A stretch of 64,000 bases of DNA from Acidimicrobiaceae bacterium (GTDB lineage Bacteria; Actinomycetota; Acidimicrobiia; Acidimicrobiales; Aldehydirespiratoraceae), in assembly GCA_009837445.1 (NCBI GenBank), contig VXTM01000029.1, forward strand, positions 143,789 through 207,788. Reading direction: 5' to 3'. Below the pieces are notes generated by a model. It was not told the DNA's origin and did not search any database. It worked only from the letters and a program-made list of their open reading frames with translations. This document shows, piece after piece, positions 1-9,113 of this stretch. The first letter of the stretch is position 1, and every line of letters starts with the position of its first letter. The translations under genes were made by a program, and so were the position numbers.

Positions 1-1
1 C

Positions 2-940
2 GACGCCATCGGCGGTGACATGGCCGAGATAGCCGGCGTGGCGTCGGACAAGCCGATTCCGGTGGTCGGCGCGCTGCCCGAACTGCTGGCCATGGCCCCG
101 ATGGCCGTCATCGACGGGTCCCGTTCGTTCCTGCATCTCATCGTCGATGACGTCGTCGCCTGTGTCGAGGCCGGTGTCAACTTCGTCTCGGCGTGCGAGG
201 AACTCGCCCATCGCGAGCCAGGTCGGGAGGCCGACTGGGACCGTATCGACGAAGCAGCCCGGCGGGGCGGGGCGTCAGTATTGGGGACGGGGGTCAACCC
301 CGGGTTCATCTTCGACTTCCTGGTGCTAGCCGCCAGCGGCCTGTGCTGGGACATCGGCAAGATCAACGGACGGCGAGTCGTCGACGTGTCCGGCTTCGGC
401 CGGAACATTCACCGTCGTCTGGGAATCGGCTACACCCTCGACGAATTCAACGCGGGCCACGCCGAGGGCTCCATCGCTGGCCATGTCGGATTCCCGGAGT
501 CCATCCGCATGGTCGTCGAGGGGCTCGGCCTGGAACTCGACGGCCCGGTCACCCAGGAGTTCATCCCCTACGTCGCCACCGACGATGCCCCCACACTGTA
601 TGGAGCAGTGCCGACCGGCTCAACGGAGGGCTTCCTGCACACCGCGAGAGGCCGCGTCAACGGAGCCGAGTTCATGACCCTTGACCTCCTCCTGCACCTG
701 CGCCCCACCGAAGCAGGGCACGAGGTCGGCGACTCCGTCGACATCGAGGGCGAGCATCCCATCCACATGCGTTTCCGCCCCGGCAACGATGCCCTCTATG
801 CGACATCCGCGCACCTGGTCAACAGCATCCCGACCGTGATCGATGCCCCACCGGGAATCAGGCCCGTCAGCCAGCTGCCGGCCGCCCGGGCCTGGTTGGG
901 CGGCTTGAGCGCGGCCATCGGCACGGGCGCCTATTCGTGA
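2..940 (+). CDS. NAD(P)-dependent amino-acid dehydrogenase, Ord/diaminopentanoate dehydrogenase-like (5' truncated by window edge)
   Basis: The frame is open from the first base, and the usual N-terminal Rossmann GxGxxG segment is missing, so the gene starts outside the window; the in-frame ATG at 20 is internal. The visible 312 residues match the C-terminal two thirds of dihydrodipicolinate-reductase-like amine dehydrogenases such as 2,4-diaminopentanoate dehydrogenase. These show a segment like VDDVVACVEAGVNFVSACEE, then GTGVNPGFIFD. The family acts on amino-group carbons with NAD(P)H. It overlaps the next gene by 4 bp (GTGA), so it is probably cotranscribed with hyuA and hyuB. The substrate cannot be told from sequence. 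Confidence 0.75.
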   Translation, partial: DAIGGDMAEIAGVASDKPIPVVGALPELLAMAPMAVIDGSRSFLHLIVDDVVACVEAGVNFVSACEELAHREPGREADWDRIDEAARRGGASVLGTGVNPGFIFDFLVLAASGLCWDIGKINGRRVVDVSGFGRNIHRRLGIGYTLDEFNAGHAEGSIAGHVGFPESIRMVVEGLGLELDGPVTQEFIPYVATDDAPTLYGAVPTGSTEGFLHTARGRVNGAEFMTLDLLLHLRPTEAGHEVGDSVDIEGEHPIHMRFRPGNDALYATSAHLVNSIPTVIDAPPGIRPVSQLPAARAWLGGLSAAIGTGAYS

Positions 941-2991
941 CGCTAGCCAAGCCGCTCCGGATCGGCGTCGACATCGGCGGGACATTCACCGATCTGGTCA
1001 CCGTCGACAGCGCGACCGGGGAACTGTCCATGTCGAAGTCGTTCACCACGCCGGCCGATCGCACCGACGGCGTCCTCGAAGTGCTGGCCGAGGGCGGGGT
1101 TTCCCTCGGTGACGTCAGCCAGTTCGTGCACGGCACGACAACCGCAACCAACGCGGTGGTCGAGCGCAAGGGAGGACGGGTTGGCCTGATCTCGACGGCC
1201 GGGTTCCGGGACACGCTGGAGATCATGCGCATCAACCGCGAACGGCACTACGACCTGCAATGGGCGAGCCCGGTGCCGCTAGTGCCCAGGCGCCTGCGCT
1301 TCGAGGCGACCGAGCGGGTGGACTACCGGGGCCGGGTGGTAACCCCACTCGACACCGAGGCCCTGGCCGCGACGGTCGCAGAGATGAAGGCCGCCGCGGT
1401 GGAGTCCATCGCGGTGTGCTTCCTGTTCTCCTTCATGAACCCTGTCCATGAGCGTCAGGCCCGCGACGTCATCAGCCGGGTGTGGCCGGAAGTCCCGGTC
1501 TCTATCTCCAGCGAGATCCTCCCCGAGATCAGAGAGTATGAGCGCTCCAGCACCGTTGTGATCGACGCCTATGTCAAGCCGGTGATGGGCGCCTACTTCG
1601 AGAACCTCGAAACCCGCCTGGCATCGGGGGGCATGGAGTGCGGCGTGACCGTCATCAGTTCCGGCGGCGGGATCGTGCCTGTGGCCGAGGCCAAGGCCAC
1701 GCCGGTGCGCACCCTGCAGTCGGGCCCCGCGGGCGGCGTCATCGGAGCCGCCCACCTGGGGGCTCAGAGTGGTTACCGGAACCTGCTGGCCATCGACGTG
1801 GGCGGCACGAGCTTCGAGGTGAGCCTGATCGAGGACGGGGTGCCATCGCGCACCACCGAGGGATTTATCGAATGGGGCATCCCCTTCAAGATCCCGCTGG
1901 TCGACGTCAAGTCGATCGGGGCCGGAGGCGGGAGCATTGCCCGGGTCGATCCGGGCGGCCTGATACAGGTCGGACCCGACTCGGCCGGATCAGAGCCGGG
2001 CCCGGTCTGCTACCGCAAGGGGGGGACGCTGCCCACCCTCACCGACGCCTACGTGACGATCGGGCTCATCGACCCGGCCTACTTCCTCGGCGGCCGGGTC
2101 GAACTCGACGCCGAGGCGGCCCGGGAGGCGATCAGCGGCCAGATCGCCGGTCCCGTCGGCATGACTACGACTGAGGCCGCGCTCGGGATCGTGCGGGTCG
2201 CGGAGGCGACCATGGTCGGCGCGATGCGCATCGTCTCCACCCAGCGGGGCTACGACCCCCGCGACTACGCCATGATCGCCTACGGGGGAGCCGGACCGGT
2301 CTCCGCGGTCGAGCTGGCGCGAGAACTCGGTGTGGGCACCGTGCTGGTGCCGCGGTTCCCGGGCGCCTTCTGCGCGTTCGGCGGACTGTGCGCCGACATC
2401 CGCTTCGACTTCGTGCGCAGCTATCTGCGCCGCATGGAGGAGCTTGACCTGGCTACGCTCACGACGCTGTCGGAGGAACTCGTCGCCGAGGGCGAGGCCG
2501 CGATGAGCCGGATCGGGGTCACCGCTCCGCCGATGATGCAGTTCACCGCCGATGTCCGCTACAGCGGCCAAAACTTCGAAGTGAACGTGCCTTTCCCGCC
2601 GGGGGAGGTCACCGAAGCCACCATCGAGCGGGTCGTCGACAACTTCCACGGGGAGCATCTCCGGCTGTTCGGGCACCACAAGGAGGACGAGGCGCTGGAG
2701 TTCGTCAGCCTGCGGCTCGCGGTGATCGCAGCCACCGGGAAGCCGGAGTTCACCCCGCCCGGGCCCCAAGGAAGCGCCGAGGCCAAGGGCAGCCGGCAGT
2801 TGTTCTCGTCGTCCGGCCAGATCATCGAGGCACCCGTCTTCGACCGGAGCACCCTGCCCGTGGGTTGGGCCCATCCCGGTGCCCTGATCATCGAGGAGCC
2901 CGACTCCACCGTGGTGGTCCGGGGCACCAATGACAGCACCGCCATCGACGACCTCGGCAACATCGTGGTCAGCGTGGCTGAGAGCGGGTGA
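937..2991 (+). CDS. hyuA: Hydantoinase/oxoprolinase family protein, subunit A
   Basis: This 684-residue protein is an ATP-dependent cyclic amide hydrolase subunit of the N-methylhydantoinase/5-oxoprolinase/acetone carboxylase superfamily. The sugar-kinase-like phosphate loop GVDIGGTFTDL lies at about residues 10-20. A second actin-fold motif, DVGGTSFEVSL, begins at about residue 287, and LQSGPAGGV precedes it. Length is normal for HyuA. The GTG start at 937 overlaps the upstream stop. The next gene encodes subunit B, the expected partner. In this family subunit A binds ATP and activates the amide carbonyl. The substrate could be a hydantoin, an oxoproline-like lactam or a ketone, and cannot be resolved. 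Confidence 0.9.
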   Translation: MTLAKPLRIGVDIGGTFTDLVTVDSATGELSMSKSFTTPADRTDGVLEVLAEGGVSLGDVSQFVHGTTTATNAVVERKGGRVGLISTAGFRDTLEIMRINRERHYDLQWASPVPLVPRRLRFEATERVDYRGRVVTPLDTEALAATVAEMKAAAVESIAVCFLFSFMNPVHERQARDVISRVWPEVPVSISSEILPEIREYERSSTVVIDAYVKPVMGAYFENLETRLASGGMECGVTVISSGGGIVPVAEAKATPVRTLQSGPAGGVIGAAHLGAQSGYRNLLAIDVGGTSFEVSLIEDGVPSRTTEGFIEWGIPFKIPLVDVKSIGAGGGSIARVDPGGLIQVGPDSAGSEPGPVCYRKGGTLPTLTDAYVTIGLIDPAYFLGGRVELDAEAAREAISGQIAGPVGMTTTEAALGIVRVAEATMVGAMRIVSTQRGYDPRDYAMIAYGGAGPVSAVELARELGVGTVLVPRFPGAFCAFGGLCADIRFDFVRSYLRRMEELDLATLTTLSEELVAEGEAAMSRIGVTAPPMMQFTADVRYSGQNFEVNVPFPPGEVTEATIERVVDNFHGEHLRLFGHHKEDEALEFVSLRLAVIAATGKPEFTPPGPQGSAEAKGSRQLFSSSGQIIEAPVFDRSTLPVGWAHPGALIIEEPDSTVVVRGTNDSTAIDDLGNIVVSVAESG

Positions 2992-4775
2992 GCATGATCG
3001 ACCAAGTCACACTCCAGGTGATCCGCGAGGGGCTGGTGGCCCTGTGCCGCAGCATGGGCCACGCGCTATCGCGCACCGCCTACTCGCCCATCTTCAGCGA
3101 AGGGTTCGACTTCTCGTGCGCACTGTTCGACGGGACCGGCGAGATGGTGGCCCAGGCGGAGTTCAACCCCGTCCATCTCGGTTCGATGCCATACACCGTC
3201 GAGTGGACGGTCAAGGAGATCGGCCTCGACAACCTCGACGAGGGCGACGTCATCCTGCACAATGACCCCTTCCGGGGCGGCACCCACCTGACCGACTTCA
3301 CAATGATGGCGCCCGTCTTCTACGAGAACCGGTTGGTGGCCATCCCCGCAGTGCGGGGCCACCAGATCGATGTCGGCGGTTCCGCCCCCGGCGGCTTTCC
3401 CGGCGATGCCACCGAGATCTTCCAAGAGGGGCTCATCGTGCCCCCGGTCAAGGTCTACCGCCGGGGCGAGCCGGTCTCCGACGTCTGGGACCTGATATTG
3501 GCCAATATCCGGGTTCCCAAGATCGTCCACGGAGACTTCAGAGCCATGTTCGGATCGCTCAAGGTGGCCGAGCGCCGGGTGCAGGAGTACTGCCGCAAGT
3601 ACGGCCCCGACACCTTCGTGGAAGCCAACGAGGAGATCAAGAACTACAGCGAGCGCCGCATGCGGGCCATGATCTCGGCCCTTCCCGACGGCACCTTCGA
3701 GGCTGACGACGTTCTGGACGACGCCGGCACGACGCTGGACCCGGTCAGGGTGCAGTGCCGCCTCACCATAGACGGCGACACCATCACCACCGACTTCAGT
3801 GGCTGCGACCCGCAGGTGCAAGGGCCCATCAACGCCACCTACGGTGTGACCGCCTCGCAGGTGTACACCGTGCTGTTCCAGGTGTCGGACCCGGATATGC
3901 CGTCCAACCACGGTGCATTCCGCCCGATCAGGATCGTGGCCCCGCCCGGGAGCGTGGTCAACGCCGAGTCACCCGCGGCTGTGTTCGGTGGCAACGTCGA
4001 GACCTCGTCGCGGATTATGGACGTGCTGCTCGCCTGCTTCGCTCAGGCGGTGCCCGACCGGGTGATGGGAGCCTGCTTCGGCACCTGCCAGAACTTCACC
4101 GGGGGCAGCCAGCACCCCGAGCTGGACGAGTACTCGATCATCTACGTCTACCACGAAGGCGGCTGGGGGGGCAGGGCCTCGGGCGACGGGCTGACCGCGC
4201 AGATCAACCCGGTCGGCAACGACATGAACCAGCCGGTCGAGATCTTCGAGAGCCGCTTCCCGTGGCGCTACGAGGAGTACTGCATCAACGAGAACAGCGG
4301 CGGGCCGGGCTACAACCGAGGCGGGCTCGGGATCCGCCAACGCATGCGAGCTCTGTCCGTCTCCAGCTCGATCAACCTGATCGCGGATCGTTTCCGGCAC
4401 CCCCCGCCGGGCACAGGGGGAGGAAAGCCCCCACTGCCATCGGCCGGCGGCCACTACAACGACTTCAGGGTCAAGCTTCCCGGGGCGACGGAGTTCGTGC
4501 ATGCGACCCAAGCCTTCGGGACGGTCTCACCATCCAAGTTCGCCGGGCAGGTCGTACCCCGGGACACGGTCGTGGAGAACACCACCACCGGCGGTGGCGG
4601 CTACGGAGACCCGCTCGACCGCGAGCCCGAGCGGGTGGCGTCCGATGTTGTGGAGGGCTATGTGACCGCGGCGGCGGCCGAATCCGAGTACGGCGTCGTG
4701 CTGCACAGCGACCACAGTGTCGACATCGAAGCGACGCTGGAGACCCGCCGCAGGCTCAGACAGAAGCCTGAATGA
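2988..4775 (+). CDS. hyuB: Hydantoinase B/oxoprolinase family protein, subunit B
   Basis: The 595-residue product is the partner subunit of HyuA. Family hallmarks are the N-terminal VTLQVIREGL, the GDVILHNDPFRGGTHL metal-site region near residue 90, GHQIDVGG shortly after, and a C-terminal glycine-rich stretch ending GGGGYGDPL. The GTG at 2988 overlaps the HyuA stop (GTGA). An ATG two codons later, at 2994, is an equally good start. The end overlaps the next gene by 4 bp (ATGA), so the block is translationally coupled. In characterised members A and B form one enzyme that uses ATP to open a cyclic amide or to carboxylate a ketone. Confidence 0.9.
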   Translation: MSMIDQVTLQVIREGLVALCRSMGHALSRTAYSPIFSEGFDFSCALFDGTGEMVAQAEFNPVHLGSMPYTVEWTVKEIGLDNLDEGDVILHNDPFRGGTHLTDFTMMAPVFYENRLVAIPAVRGHQIDVGGSAPGGFPGDATEIFQEGLIVPPVKVYRRGEPVSDVWDLILANIRVPKIVHGDFRAMFGSLKVAERRVQEYCRKYGPDTFVEANEEIKNYSERRMRAMISALPDGTFEADDVLDDAGTTLDPVRVQCRLTIDGDTITTDFSGCDPQVQGPINATYGVTASQVYTVLFQVSDPDMPSNHGAFRPIRIVAPPGSVVNAESPAAVFGGNVETSSRIMDVLLACFAQAVPDRVMGACFGTCQNFTGGSQHPELDEYSIIYVYHEGGWGGRASGDGLTAQINPVGNDMNQPVEIFESRFPWRYEEYCINENSGGPGYNRGGLGIRQRMRALSVSSSINLIADRFRHPPPGTGGGKPPLPSAGGHYNDFRVKLPGATEFVHATQAFGTVSPSKFAGQVVPRDTVVENTTTGGGGYGDPLDREPERVASDVVEGYVTAAAAESEYGVVLHSDHSVDIEATLETRRRLRQKPE

Positions 4776-5788
4776 CGAACCCCTCCGAGATGCCAGTGGG
4801 GGATACCCCCTCAGACCGTCTCAAGCTCTACGAGACGATGGTGCGGATCCGCGAGCTGGAGACGGGTATCGAGTCGCTGCACTACGGCGGGCGGATGCAC
4901 GGATCGTTCCATTCCTCGATGGGACAGGAGGCAGCTGCGGCCGGAGTGATCGGCTGCCTCCGGCCGACTGACCTGGTCACCTCCACCCACCGGGGCCACG
5001 GTCATGCGATCGCGAAGGGCATGCGCCCTACCACAATCATCGCCGAGTTGCTTGGCCTGCAGCAGGGATCCTCCGGCGGCAAAGGCGGCTCGATGCACCT
5101 GCACGATGTTGCCTGCGGCTTCCTGGGGGAGAACGCGATCGTTGCCGGCGGCGTGCCCTGGGCCGCCGGCGCGGCCTGGGCCTCAAGGCGACTGGGCAAG
5201 GACCTCGTGGCGGTCAGCTTCGTCGGCGACGGCGGGGTAGCCCAGGGAGTGTTGGCTGAGACTCTACGCATGGCACGGACCTGGGGCACGCCGCTGCTGG
5301 TCGCGTGCGAGAACAACCATCTAGCCCACTCGATGCCGGTGGAGCGCACCTTCGGTGAACCGGGCTCGATCGCGGGCTGGGCAGCGGGATTCGGGATGCG
5401 GGCCGAGTACGTGGCCGGCGACGACGTGTTCGCGGTGCACCGGATGGCCGCCGAGATGATCGACGAAGTACGGGCCACCGGCCGGGCGGCCTTCGTCGAG
5501 ATCGAGGCTTGGCGGGTACGAGCCCACAGCCTCAACGATCCGGACTACCGGTACCTGGCCAAGGACTTGGGCAAGTCGTACCTCCAGACCCACGATCCGA
5601 TCGCCAACGCTGAGCGGGACCTGCCACTGACCGAGGCGGACGCGACCGCGATCCGTGAACGGATCGCTCGCGAGATCGCCGAAGCGATCGACGCTGCTTT
5701 CGAGGGCCAGGCGGCGCCGGTCAGATCCGCGACGACCGGGGTCTATTCGGAAGCGTTCGAGCAGGAGGGCCGGCTGCGTGGCTGGTGA
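4772..5788 (+). CDS. Thiamine-diphosphate 2-oxoacid/acetoin dehydrogenase E1, alpha subunit
   Basis: This 338-residue protein matches the PDH/AcoA E1-alpha family. The thiamine-diphosphate motif is intact: GDGG at residues 152-155 followed by ENN at 180-182. An HRGHGHAIAKG segment and a YRYLAKD-type loop are also present. E1-alpha pairs with E1-beta to decarboxylate 2-oxoacids or cleave acetoin, then reductively acylates a lipoyl E2. No E2 or E3 gene is visible in the window, so the acceptor must be encoded elsewhere. The start overlaps the hyuB stop and the end overlaps E1-beta. The true 2-oxoacid substrate is unknown. Confidence 0.9.
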   Translation: MTNPSEMPVGDTPSDRLKLYETMVRIRELETGIESLHYGGRMHGSFHSSMGQEAAAAGVIGCLRPTDLVTSTHRGHGHAIAKGMRPTTIIAELLGLQQGSSGGKGGSMHLHDVACGFLGENAIVAGGVPWAAGAAWASRRLGKDLVAVSFVGDGGVAQGVLAETLRMARTWGTPLLVACENNHLAHSMPVERTFGEPGSIAGWAAGFGMRAEYVAGDDVFAVHRMAAEMIDEVRATGRAAFVEIEAWRVRAHSLNDPDYRYLAKDLGKSYLQTHDPIANAERDLPLTEADATAIRERIAREIAEAIDAAFEGQAAPVRSATTGVYSEAFEQEGRLRGW

Positions 5789-6758
5789 GCTCAAGTACGC
5801 CGAAGCAATCCGTCGAGCCCTCGCCGACGAGCTGGCGACCGATCCCGCCGTCGTGGTCATGGGACAGGAGATCGAGGCCCTCGGCGGGGTGTTCACCGCC
5901 ACTCAGGGACTGGCCGAGAGGTTCGAGGGCAGGGTGCTGGACACCCCGCTGGCGGAGTCGGCGACGGTGGGCTGGGCCATCGGTGCGGCCATGGCCGGGC
6001 TGCGCCCGGTGGTCGAGATCATGTTCATGGACTTCATCACCACCGCCATGGACCAGATCGTCAACGGCGCGGCCAAACTCCGCTACATGTCGGGCGGCCA
6101 GGTCGCGGTCCCGATCGTGATCCGGACGCCGTCGGATGCCGGGACCGGTCACGGCCCCCAGCACTCCCAGCATCTCGAGACATGGTTCGCCCATGTGCCC
6201 GGACTGGTGGTGGCCATGCCCTCGACAGTGGCCGACGCGTACTGGATGCTGCGGCACTCGATCCAGGACGACAATCCAGTGGTGTTCGTCGAGAGCAAGT
6301 ACCTCTACTTCCGCGAGAGCGGTGAAATCGGGGCAACCGGGGCCGCCGACCACCCCTACGCCGCGCGCATCGCTAGAAGCGGCCGTTCCGTAACGATCGT
6401 CACGGCGGGGCGCATGGTGGCCGAGTCTCTGGCCGCGGCCGAGTCTCTGGCCACGGAGGGCATCGACTGCGAGGTCGTGGACCTGAGGTTCATCTGGCCC
6501 TACGACCGGGAAGCGTTGACGGAGTCGGTGGAGCGGACCAACCGCCTGATCGTCGTGCACGAGGCTGTCGGCGACTTCGGCTGGGGTGGCGAGGTCTGCT
6601 CCTGGGCCGCGTCGGAACTCTTCTACTCTCTCGATGCTCCGATCCGTCGCTTGGCCGCGCCGAGAGCGCCCATCCCATTCGCGTCCCACCTGGAATCGGT
6701 CATCGTGCCCGACCGGTCGGCGATCGAATCGGCCGTCCGGGACCTCGCCCGGCATTGA
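5778..6758 (+). CDS. Thiamine-diphosphate 2-oxoacid/acetoin dehydrogenase E1, beta subunit
   Basis: The 326-residue product is a transketolase-like pyrimidine plus C-terminal domain protein of the PdhB/AcoB type. Visible signatures are LKYAEAIRRAL at the N-terminus, MGQEIEALGGVF, the segment IRTPSDAGTGHGPQHSQ, and DLRFIWPYDREAL in the C-terminal domain. The start was set at the GTG at 5778 because AGGAGG lies 10 bp upstream (5762-5767) and the family begins here; a longer ATG-initiated frame from 5655 runs inside the alpha gene and was not used. It overlaps E1-alpha by 11 bp. Confidence 0.92.
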   Translation: MAGELKYAEAIRRALADELATDPAVVVMGQEIEALGGVFTATQGLAERFEGRVLDTPLAESATVGWAIGAAMAGLRPVVEIMFMDFITTAMDQIVNGAAKLRYMSGGQVAVPIVIRTPSDAGTGHGPQHSQHLETWFAHVPGLVVAMPSTVADAYWMLRHSIQDDNPVVFVESKYLYFRESGEIGATGAADHPYAARIARSGRSVTIVTAGRMVAESLAAAESLATEGIDCEVVDLRFIWPYDREALTESVERTNRLIVVHEAVGDFGWGGEVCSWAASELFYSLDAPIRRLAAPRAPIPFASHLESVIVPDRSAIESAVRDLARH

Positions 6759-6828
6759 CGCAGGCAGTCCAGGCGCCCAGGACGCGGTTTGCATGCCCTG
6801 ATCTGTAAGAACTAATTTCGCATGGTGA

Positions 6829-6849
6829 GTCGGCCGACCGCCGGCCGAC
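6829..6849. terminator. Hairpin downstream of the E1 genes, possible weak terminator
   Basis: A 7-bp stem, GTCGGCC paired with GGCCGAC, encloses a 7-nt loop. It lies 70 bp after the E1-beta stop in the 189-bp gap before the ABC transporter operon. A short T run (ATTTT) follows only about 11 nt later, so classical intrinsic termination is uncertain. A second smaller stem (CGCTC/GAGCG) lies at 6874-6887. Confidence 0.3.
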
Positions 6850-6947
6850 GTTCGCTCGTCATTTTCCTGCCCCCGCTCACGAGAGCGATGATGTAGCGAC
6901 GCAGTTTCCATGCAGCGAGTGCAGAATGCGGCAGGGGTAACGACAAC

Positions 6948-8174
6948 GTGGGGGAATCCGAGACTCCTGCCGCCGTGGTCGAATTCGACGAAGTATCCCG
7001 CCGCTTCAGCGACACTCTGGCGCTGGACTCGGTCTCCTTCACTGTGCGCCAGGGGGAGTTCTTCTCCATAATCGGGCCCAGCGGATCGGGCAAGACGACC
7101 ACCGTCCGCATGATCGCCGGACTCGAGGCACCCACTGTCGGGACGGTCAAGCTCTTTGGCAAGGATGTCTCCGCGGTTCCCCCCCACCGGCGGGGCACGC
7201 CCATGGTGTTTCAGAGCTACGCGCTGTTCCCGCACTTGAACATTCGGGACAATGTCGCCTACGGCCTCCGCATGCGAGGGGTGGCCAAGCCCGAACGCCG
7301 CAACCGAGCCGACGACTTGCTGGGGCTGGTCGGCCTGGAGGGGCTCGGTGATCGCCGGTCCGAACAGCTCAGCGGCGGGCAGCAGCAGCGTGTCGCGCTG
7401 GCCAGGGCCATCGCCACCGAACCCAGGGTCGTCCTGTTGGACGAGGCCCTCGGAGCGCTCGACGCCGCGCTCCGCATCGAGATGCAGGTGGAACTCAAGC
7501 GACTGCAGAAGGAGCTGGCATGCACCTTCATCCACGTGACTCACGACCAGAGTGAGGCCATCGCGATGGCCGACCGGATTCTGGTCCTGCAGGGAGGCCG
7601 GCTGGAGCAGGTCGGGACACCGGCTGAGGTGTTCGCGCGGCCCAAGACCCGTTTCGTGGCCGCCTTCGTGGGCCAGAACAACCTGATGGACGCAACGTCG
7701 ATGGGAATCACCGGTGACGGGCTGCACAAGATCCATACCCCGCTGGGTGAGTTCCTCGCCAAGGAATCGGACGGACACCCGATCGTTCGAGAGGTGGCGG
7801 CCCGGGGCAAGCCAGCGGTGTACGGCACGATCAAGGAGGGCTACAACATGTGGTTCCACGGAATCGTGCTGTCAGCCGAGTCTCCCAACTACGACGCGGC
7901 CGTCGCCTATGCCAACTTCTGGCATGAGGGCTTCGCACCGGCCGAGGTCGCCAACCAGGGCTATATGACGCCCACACCGTCGGTGGCCCAACCCGCGCTG
8001 GAGGGCGCCGACTCGCCCGACGCCGGCGTCAACGCCTGGGACTATTGGTACAACGGCGGCGGCCGCGACCGGGGCTCGGTCGACGACATCGCGTCGAAGG
8101 CGGCCTGGTGGTGGCAATTCCCCGACGAGTCCGAATACCTCGAGTCGAGGTGGCAGGACTTCGTCGCGGCCTAG
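6948..8174 (+). CDS. PotA-type ABC transporter ATPase fused in frame to the C-terminal third of a PotD-like substrate-binding protein
   Basis: Residues 9 to about 245 are a complete polyamine/2-aminoethylphosphonate-type ABC ATPase: Walker A GPSGSGKT at 43-50, signature LSGGQQQR at 141-148, Walker B VVLLDEAL at 161-168 and H-loop THD at 198-200. The TOBE domain then starts but breaks off near residue 280. From about 283 to 408 the sequence is that of a PotD-like periplasmic binding protein C-terminus (EGYNMWFHGIVLS, ANFWHEGFAP, WDYWYNGG, then a Trp-rich end). No signal peptide precedes this part. This looks like an internal deletion joining potA and potD, or an assembly chimera. The two permease genes follow directly. 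The start is GTG. Confidence 0.85.
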   Translation: MGESETPAAVVEFDEVSRRFSDTLALDSVSFTVRQGEFFSIIGPSGSGKTTTVRMIAGLEAPTVGTVKLFGKDVSAVPPHRRGTPMVFQSYALFPHLNIRDNVAYGLRMRGVAKPERRNRADDLLGLVGLEGLGDRRSEQLSGGQQQRVALARAIATEPRVVLLDEALGALDAALRIEMQVELKRLQKELACTFIHVTHDQSEAIAMADRILVLQGGRLEQVGTPAEVFARPKTRFVAAFVGQNNLMDATSMGITGDGLHKIHTPLGEFLAKESDGHPIVREVAARGKPAVYGTIKEGYNMWFHGIVLSAESPNYDAAVAYANFWHEGFAPAEVANQGYMTPTPSVAQPALEGADSPDAGVNAWDYWYNGGGRDRGSVDDIASKAAWWWQFPDESEYLESRWQDFVAA

Positions 8175-8291
8175 GCCCGGTCGCCTGCGCAAACGCGTAG
8201 GCGAGTCGAAGGAGAGCGCGAGCAGCTGCAACCACCCGGAGACAGCTCTGCACACGATGACCGGCCAGGCCTGACCCGGGAGCAGGCCTGG

Positions 8292-9113
8292 TTGGTCGCG
8301 CCCGCCCTGCTATCGATCGCCATCGGTCTCGCGGTCCCTCTGGGGGCGATCGTGCTGTTCAGCTTCTGGACAGGCACATCGGTCGGGATGCACTCCGACC
8401 TCACGGCCTCCAACTACACCAACATCCTGACCGGTGGAACGTTCTGGGACACCGTCGGATGGACCCTGCAGGTGCTGGTGATCGTGCTCACCTGCTCCAC
8501 CATCATCGGGGTGCTGGTCGCGTACTTCGCCGCCCGGGTGGTGACCATCGAGTGGGTCCGCACCGCTCTGGTCTTCCTCCTCTTCGTCCCGTTCGTCGTC
8601 AGCTACGTGATCCGCATGATCACTTGGATCCCCCTGTTCGGCCGGGCCGGGCTCCTCAACACAGCCCTGACAGAGGCGGGCGTCCTGGATGAGCCGTCCG
8701 ACCTGTTCCTGTACACCTCGCCGTCGATGATGACGGCTCTCGTCTTCCTCTACGTCGCCTTCATCATCGGGCCTACCTTCTTCAAACTCCGCCAGCTGGA
8801 CGAGGACCTGCTGCGAGCAGCCCAGAACCTGGGCGCATCGCCGTTCCGAACCTTCTGGAGCGTCGAACTGCCGCTGGCCCGGCCGGGCATCGTCGTCGGC
8901 TGGATCTTCGTGTCGGTCATGATCCTGTCGGACTTCGCTACCGAGCGGATCATCGGCGGCGGCCTGTCACCGCTGCTGGCCGGAACGGTCTGGCGACGAG
9001 CCGAACTGCTGCTCTGGCCCCAGGCGAGCGCCCAGGCGGTCGCCCTCGTCCTGATCACCCTGACCATCGCGGCTGGACTGCTGCGCTTCGCTCAGCTCGA
9101 GAGGGACCTCTGA
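8292..9113 (+). CDS. Spermidine/putrescine-type ABC transporter permease (PotB-like)
   Basis: A 273-residue inner-membrane protein with about six hydrophobic segments. The cytoplasmic EAA loop is visible as DLLRAAQNLGASPFRTFW, where the permease docks on the ATPase. The TTG start at 8292 has GGGAG at 8278-8282, but it would trim the positively charged N-terminus. The frame is open upstream, and a CTG at 8226 preceded by AAGGAGAG (8210-8216) would add 22 residues and fit the family better. The permease forms a heterodimer with the product of the next gene, which begins immediately after the stop codon. Confidence 0.88.
   Translation: MVAPALLSIAIGLAVPLGAIVLFSFWTGTSVGMHSDLTASNYTNILTGGTFWDTVGWTLQVLVIVLTCSTIIGVLVAYFAARVVTIEWVRTALVFLLFVPFVVSYVIRMITWIPLFGRAGLLNTALTEAGVLDEPSDLFLYTSPSMMTALVFLYVAFIIGPTFFKLRQLDEDLLRAAQNLGASPFRTFWSVELPLARPGIVVGWIFVSVMILSDFATERIIGGGLSPLLAGTVWRRAELLLWPQASAQAVALVLITLTIAAGLLRFAQLERDL

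Noticed and set aside
7531..7540. CACGTG cores (also near 10758, 14392 and 34690) as extra parS sites
   Set aside because: They lack the flanking TGTTT/AAACA arms and lie inside coding sequence.
5721..7859. 712-codon open frame on the - strand
   Set aside because: It is antisense to the E1-beta and ABC ATPase genes. The composition is typical of a GC-rich shadow frame and has no family motifs.
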